A DNA stretch of 64,000 bases from positions 15,533,866 through 15,597,865 of the forward strand of contig JACGWO010000011.1 in the NCBI GenBank assembly GCA_034509735.1, given 5' to 3'. The notes under the pieces are model-generated. The model saw only the letters and a list, made by a program, of their open reading frames with translations, was not told where the DNA came from and made no database searches. Below, in pieces: positions 58,860-64,000 of the stretch (position 1 is its first letter; the number at the start of each line of letters is the position of its first letter). Origin of the DNA: Sesamum alatum (taxonomy: Eukaryota > Streptophyta > Magnoliopsida > Lamiales > Pedaliaceae). The position numbers and the translations under genes are program-made.

Positions 58860-61800
58860 TCAAGATAACAACCGAGTAAGCGAGTGGGCACTCGAACAAT
58901 GCCAACAGCATGACAAAAAGCTAAGAACACCTGCCTCTGTGGGTTGAGCAATATCTCTTTCCCGTTTGTGCAGAACCCTAACAAACTCCTCTGAACTTAA
59001 ACTCCCATCTCGATTTGTGTCAAACACATGGAAGATAATATCAAGCACATTGTCAGTGAGAGAGATCCCACAGACCTGTATAGGAGAAACGCTCGTCAAA
59101 AAACTATTACATGTCCAGGGTAATCAAATTCTAGCAAATAAAGTTCAAAAACCAAACTACAGTCCGAATGAGGATATTAGGAATTTCAAGGAAACAACCA
59201 AGGCAAATATACAAGCAAAGCAACCCCATGCGCCACATGCATCTCTATGATAATGGTGCTTCTACAATCTAGAATTAAACATTCAAGAGTAATGCTGATG
59301 CATTACCTTTAACCCTAAAAGAATAGCAATGTCAAAGACAAGTGGTGAATAATTTCTACTGTTATTAAAGAGGCCAAATATCATATGAGGAACTTTAAGT
59401 ATGTGCCATCTATCACCCGTTGACACACCTATTCAGATTCACTGAAGGAACGATTAACATGCAGAATGCTAAATCAGCATGATTAGGGATTAGCTAATAG
59501 CAGAGCTGTAACGAGGGCACCCCTAGCCAGTTTAGCAAGAATTCTGACGTGATTGAAACATCAAAATTCAAAGGTGAGCATCCAGAAAGGATACTGATAA
59601 AGGAAACAATGGAGGCAAAAAGGACAGCACAAAGCAGAGTTGTAACGAGGGTACTCCTAGCAAGGGAAGCAAGAATTCTGAAGCGAATGAAATATCAAAA
59701 TTTGAAGGTGAGCATCCAAAAAGGATACTGATAAATGAAACAACGGAAGCAAAAGGCACAGCACAAAGCACCTACTTGGTCAGCAGCTCGTTGCAAATCC
59801 TTCCTTGTCAACAACCCATTTATCTGTCCAAAACTAAAAAGTGCGAGAGAAAAGGGTTGCAACTTTCTTCGCAGCTCGGCAAAATTCTTAAATTCCTCAG
59901 GTGTAACGCGAATGTTATGCAGATGTGGCTGATTATCTAAATCATCAACGCGATCAAGCAGCTTATTCAGGTGCTTCAAATCAGCAGATGCAACCATGGA
60001 CAGCGCGAAATCCTTGGCAGATATGGTTCCTCGTAGCTTGTAATCATAATGAGCAAACTCCAACCTCACCATCTGCGCAGCGCCCCAAGATAAATAATCA
60101 GTACAATATCATGAGGGGGGTAAGAGAGGGGGGAAGGGAGTTGGTCGAAATAAATTTTAGCTAACAAGTATTTCCAAAATTCACTTTGTAATTTGATCGT
60201 GAGTATGGCAGTAGTTATGCGGATAATTACATCCATTACAGGCACAGCACTACTCTAGCCATTAGCTCATCCATGTTTCTAACATGCACCTGGGACAATT
60301 AAGAACTGTATCTCTAAATCCCAACACTGCAACACAACATGGATGGTAGAAATTGAGTGGGAGGGGAGGAACATTAAAAGCATTTATTTTGGTAGAATAA
60401 GAGACAAATTGTAACATGCAAATGATTTTTTAGATGGAGTAGAGGATGTACATACTTCATCATGCAGATCCCTCAAGAATTGGACGAATTTATCATGGTG
60501 GAGAAGCTTTTTGCCGTCTCCCCCAAAGAAGTACTCCAATAAGCCTCCATTTTCTACTGAACCACCCAACTTGTGCCCTGCTCGAAGTCCATAGCTGTGG
60601 ACAGCCCCTTGCCTATTATGAGCTCGCATCAAATTCATCACTTTCTTAAATTCGTCCCTGTCTATTTCCCTATTATGACAGAAGCAAAACTTCTTATCAT
60701 CCAGGAAGAAAGTGAGTGTTCTTTCAAAAATAATAACAGTGATGAGATCAATGGATGACATTAAGGAAAATATCTTCTTGTCCTAAAAGATGCATACAGG
60801 CACCAGATCTGGGGTGAAGATAGTTAAAGTACCAGAGGGGATGAAACCCAATCATATTTTCATGTGCCTATCATTATTCATGAGTTAATCAAGCTAACAC
60901 GCATTTTCCTTCAGGAGTTGAGTCACACAGAGTAATTAACATTACACCTAAACACTTGGTATTTGCCCCAATATTTTCTGATGTCATCTGTGGTCTCCAT
61001 ACCTTGTAAAGTCTTACTTTATACCAAATAAATATTTTGAATATAAAGGATCCCGCACACGGTTCTCATGCCTAGTACTAGTAAAAAGTATTCCAGCGCA
61101 AACATCATGATTACACACCTCCCACGCCTATCACTCTATTTTGTAATTAGTAATCATCAGAACAACTACCATCAACAACGGTAAATATTATCCACATAAG
61201 ATTAAGATCTAAATCAAATAATTTCACATAGTTGAGTTCACCCGACACCTGAACTATATAAGAAGGCATATGCAGCTTTAGAACTCAGGCATTTGGAAGA
61301 AAATGAACAAATAGATCATTTGAAGACTGTAAATGGAAAATTAGTAACTGAAAAATTTTTAGTTCACTTCTCTTATATGAAACCGAATGAAATCCATTTT
61401 GATGTACATATTACAGTTTTTTTCAGGAAAACATGACATCAAGAAAACAATCTTTCCAAATAGATGACAGAAAATTCCATGGCACTGTTCCTCCAGGGAA
61501 GAGAGGCTTCATTAATGTTATCCACTCTATAATTGTTTTGATGGAAAACTCGCTGAAGTTAGAAATCCCAGAATTATCAGTATCTTGTTTGATATCATTT
61601 CTTATTCCGCTGCTTCAACCATTTAAGCTGCTGAACAGACAAGCCAAAACTCTCAGTTTGATTCTAAGTGTCCAAATTTTTGTTGACCACAAAGGGCTGT
61701 GTGTTTCCCAGGATATGATAATAAAAGGAACAACCATTTGAAGTGTCTGCGATAAATTAATCCAAAAGGGTATTCCAACTATGCACATTGATGGTCAATT

Positions 61801-63948
61801 GTTAAAATGGTACCTACCCGTTGCAGTCAATGTCAAACATCTTGAATGCTATTGAAAAGCTTGATTCTGGTATGCTCAGGAGCGTAACAAAGAATAAGTA
61901 CCTGTTTGAGATGCACTAGGGAATTTTAGAACATTCCGGAACAAGAGAAATATGTAATGCAGGAAGACAAAGAGTGATCAGGAGAAAGTCAAACTGAAGA
62001 ACAAACTGAAGGGGGGCAATCAGTCATGAAACAAAGAAAACATAAGACAATCCACCCTAATAGCACAAGCCATAAGTAACAACTCACTCTTTAAATGATA
62101 TTAGACCATCATTATTTGTGTCAAAGAGCATAAAAAACTGTGATGGCGAACAACGCAATTCGCCAGGACTCCTTTCCCCTCTGAGATATCCATCTCTTAC
62201 AAGGTGCGATTCAGAAGGAGGGAATACAGGAACAAGTGCTCGCATCAGATCAGCTGGTGTCATAAAAATTTCTCCATCATCGCCACGAACAGATGCAAAA
62301 TACTCAAACACCTTTGGGAGGAACATAGTCAGTGAGATCAGTAAACTACACATACAGTAAAATTAAGCTAAGCTTGAAAAATGAAGAAAACAATTAAGTT
62401 ATTAGGTTCTACCTATGACGGCAAGATGGGTAAACTTAGATGTACAGGACACATATGCTTTTATACTCCATAATAACCAAGAATAAGAAGAGGTTTGGCC
62501 ACCTTTGGTCTGGCTATGCTCCCTCCAGGGATTTAACAGAGACAGACAATCTCCTGTAATTTGGAGAGAACAAGCAATATACCACATTGCTATTTACCTA
62601 AAAAGTTAAGAAGAACAACAATATTTCATTTTCCAGCCAACTCTGTGGTACACTCTTGTTAGCACACAACAATTCTTAGTTAATACACAGCTAAACAAAA
62701 ATCTGTTAGCATATTAAAGCATCCGATAGTAACAGCAGTGGTCAAAGCTACTGAATCACACATCTTAATGGTTAACTTTTTTAGGCACAGGTATCACCTT
62801 ATCTTCATCAACAGTGCAATTGTTTAAAGGTTGAGAAACTACATAGTGGTTCAAAGTACTTGGTTAACACTTAAAACAAGAAAAATGGTATATTCTGATT
62901 TCTGAGGCATATGCAGCTCGAAAAACATTTCTCTTAAGCAAGCTCAAACTCAGAAAGAATTTTCGGAATACCTGTTTCTGGCACAGAGAAAAATATCTGG
63001 AAAACTAAACTGAGAATTTCATTTTTCTTTTGTATTTTATTCCTTTTGGCTGAGAAGTATGCTATCATAAAACTAATACAGTTTGAGTAGTATACCCCGA
63101 GCTCAGCTCTAATGTGAAGAATTCTCTGTCAAAGAAGATTTACTACTACACAAGGGCTCCAATTAAAGCTCAACATTATTCAAATTTTAGTTAATTGAGA
63201 AATTAAAGCACCAGTATTCACTGCAGCATCTTCTGTGATGGCAATGCATACAACCTCTGTAAATCGTGAAAAATCAGAAAAGTTGAGTTTACTCCAACCA
63301 TTTTCCAGAATGAGTATAGTATGGACCTTTCTCATTACAACTAAATACGGAATCGTCTTTTTGGGTGAAATTAAAACACAGCTAACGTAAATACCTTCTC
63401 CGGAGGACTCCGCATTCTGATGCGTTTCTCGTAATTAAAGAATATTTTCCTTCTATATGCTTCTGCAACAACACACAAGAAAAATGTATAATACGACTAC
63501 AATTATCAGTAAAATTGATCAACCTGTAGACAAAGATCCCGTGGAAAAACGCCACCCTTACTTTACCTCCAAAGAGAAAGTTAGATTCATCACTTTGATT
63601 ATGCAGAGAGGATCGTGAAAAAGCGGCGGCGGTGGTGGCAGGGGGCGGCGTTGACCAGTCAGCGAACGATACATATTCGGAATTAAGAGAAGAAGAAAAA
63701 GAGTAGAGGGAAAGGGCAAGGGTAGAGGTGGTAATTACACCGGCCGAAATCCATCTGAGTATATTGGATTTTGCGTTGTGATGAGAAGAGTTGTGGATAT
63801 GGGGAGATTGAGTAGGTGGAGTTGGAGGTGGAGGTGGTGCGGTGGAGAAAAGACGGAAGTAGAATTGTTGGAGGGCGGGGGCGGGGGGAAAGCGGTGGAT
63901 GGAGGGGGAGGATCGCCGTAGACGAGCTGAACAAGACCACATAGTCAT
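58860..63948 (-). CDS. MICU: MICU-type EF-hand regulator of mitochondrial calcium uptake
   Basis: Seven reverse-strand exons keep phase: 63567-63948, 63395-63462, 62088-62311, 61818-61901, 60456-60669, 59776-60072 and 58860-59075, giving 494 residues, close to Arabidopsis MICU. The N-terminal 60 residues are rich in Arg, Ser and Pro without acidic residues, fitting a mitochondrial presequence. One hydrophobic helix follows at about 70-88. The MICU core starts 'EAYRRKIFFNYEKRIRMRSP', then 'KVFEYFASV'. Three EF-hand loops are intact: 'DTNNDGLISFKE', 'DIDCNGEIDRDE' and 'DTNRDGSLSSEE'. In the family these sense Ca2+ and gate the MCU channel at the inner membrane. Two ATGs lie six bases apart at the start; the outer was taken. 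Intron 6 contains a tandem duplication abutting exon 6. The last 20 or so residues ('LSCCWHCSSAHS...') are less conserved. Confidence 0.93.
59501..59769 (-). repeat. Tandem duplication in MICU intron 6 abutting the splice donor
   Basis: Copy A (59501-59634) and copy B (59635 to about 59769) share 'cagag.tgtaacgaggg', 'gcaagaattctga.g', 'ggtgagcatcca.aaaggat' and 'cagcacaaagca' with a 134-base offset. Copy B ends against the reverse-strand donor site of exon 6 (exon end 59776). Confidence 0.9.
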
Positions 63949-64000
63949 ATCAAAATTCTTCCTGCATCTGGGAAGAAGGGATGTTCAATTGCTTATGAAA
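63949..64000. other. MICU upstream edge
   Basis: The last 52 bases of the window lie upstream of the MICU start codon. They hold no recognisable feature. Confidence 0.4.

Noticed and set aside
47700..64000. CRISPR arrays, operons, phage or bacterial features
   Set aside because: No regular spaced repeats and no prokaryotic gene organisation. All supported genes are typical plant nuclear genes.

Overview
This is a stretch of plant nuclear DNA, most likely from a eudicot and possibly an asterid. The genes have many short exons with GT/AG borders, the spacers are AT-rich, and the gene families are plant-specific (HPGT-type GT31, PHT4, TPD1-like, TOPLESS-type, PHOX). No tool was run: exon borders were read by eye from splice sites, reading phase and family conservation. 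Each multi-exon model given here keeps phase through to its stop codon.

Layout. 1066-3947 (+) EamA/DMT transporter, 8 exons. 5366-8174 (+) EMC7, 7 exons. 8599-11619 (-) dead LINE. 11620-13776 LTR-like non-coding block. 14582-18463 (+) HPGT-type galactosyltransferase, 12 exons. 19705-24539 (+) organellar cysteinyl-tRNA synthetase, 9 exons. 25411-27938 (-) GH79 heparanase-like enzyme, 9 exons. 29985-30629 (+) small secreted TPD1-like protein. 31411-33500 (-) acidic-tailed protein of unknown function. 33951-35720 duplicated AT-rich spacer with a MITE. 37062-43229 (+) divergent TOPLESS-type corepressor, 25 exons. 45290-46618 (+) single-exon PHT4;6-type transporter. 47552-50744 (-) MEMO-family protein, 8 exons. 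50745-54849 repeat-rich spacer. 54850-57077 (-) PHOX TPR/PB1 co-chaperone, 2 exons. 58860-63948 (-) MICU-type mitochondrial calcium-uptake regulator, 7 exons.

The genes do not form a pathway. The set resembles a conserved neighbourhood: from memory, EamA, EMC7, HPGT, TPD1-like, PHOX and MICU homologues lie close together on Arabidopsis chromosome 4, and MEMO, PHOX, HPGT, EMC7 and a TOPLESS-like gene lie close together on chromosome 2. HPGT, the heparanase-like enzyme and PHT4;6 all relate to the secretory pathway or cell wall, but nothing shows they are co-regulated.

I saw no convincing new multi-gene system. The most unusual signals are four recent tandem duplications of about 80-235 bp that each start or end at an exon edge (CysRS intron 5, heparanase stop codon, MEMO stop codon, MICU intron 6). 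Others are a GGGGCA-repeat G-quadruplex motif upstream of HPGT, a MITE family with long inverted repeats, a near-perfect 20-bp hairpin, an out-of-frame ATG overlapping the PHT4;6 start, and a TPD1-like gene whose reading frame runs well past the usual end of the family.
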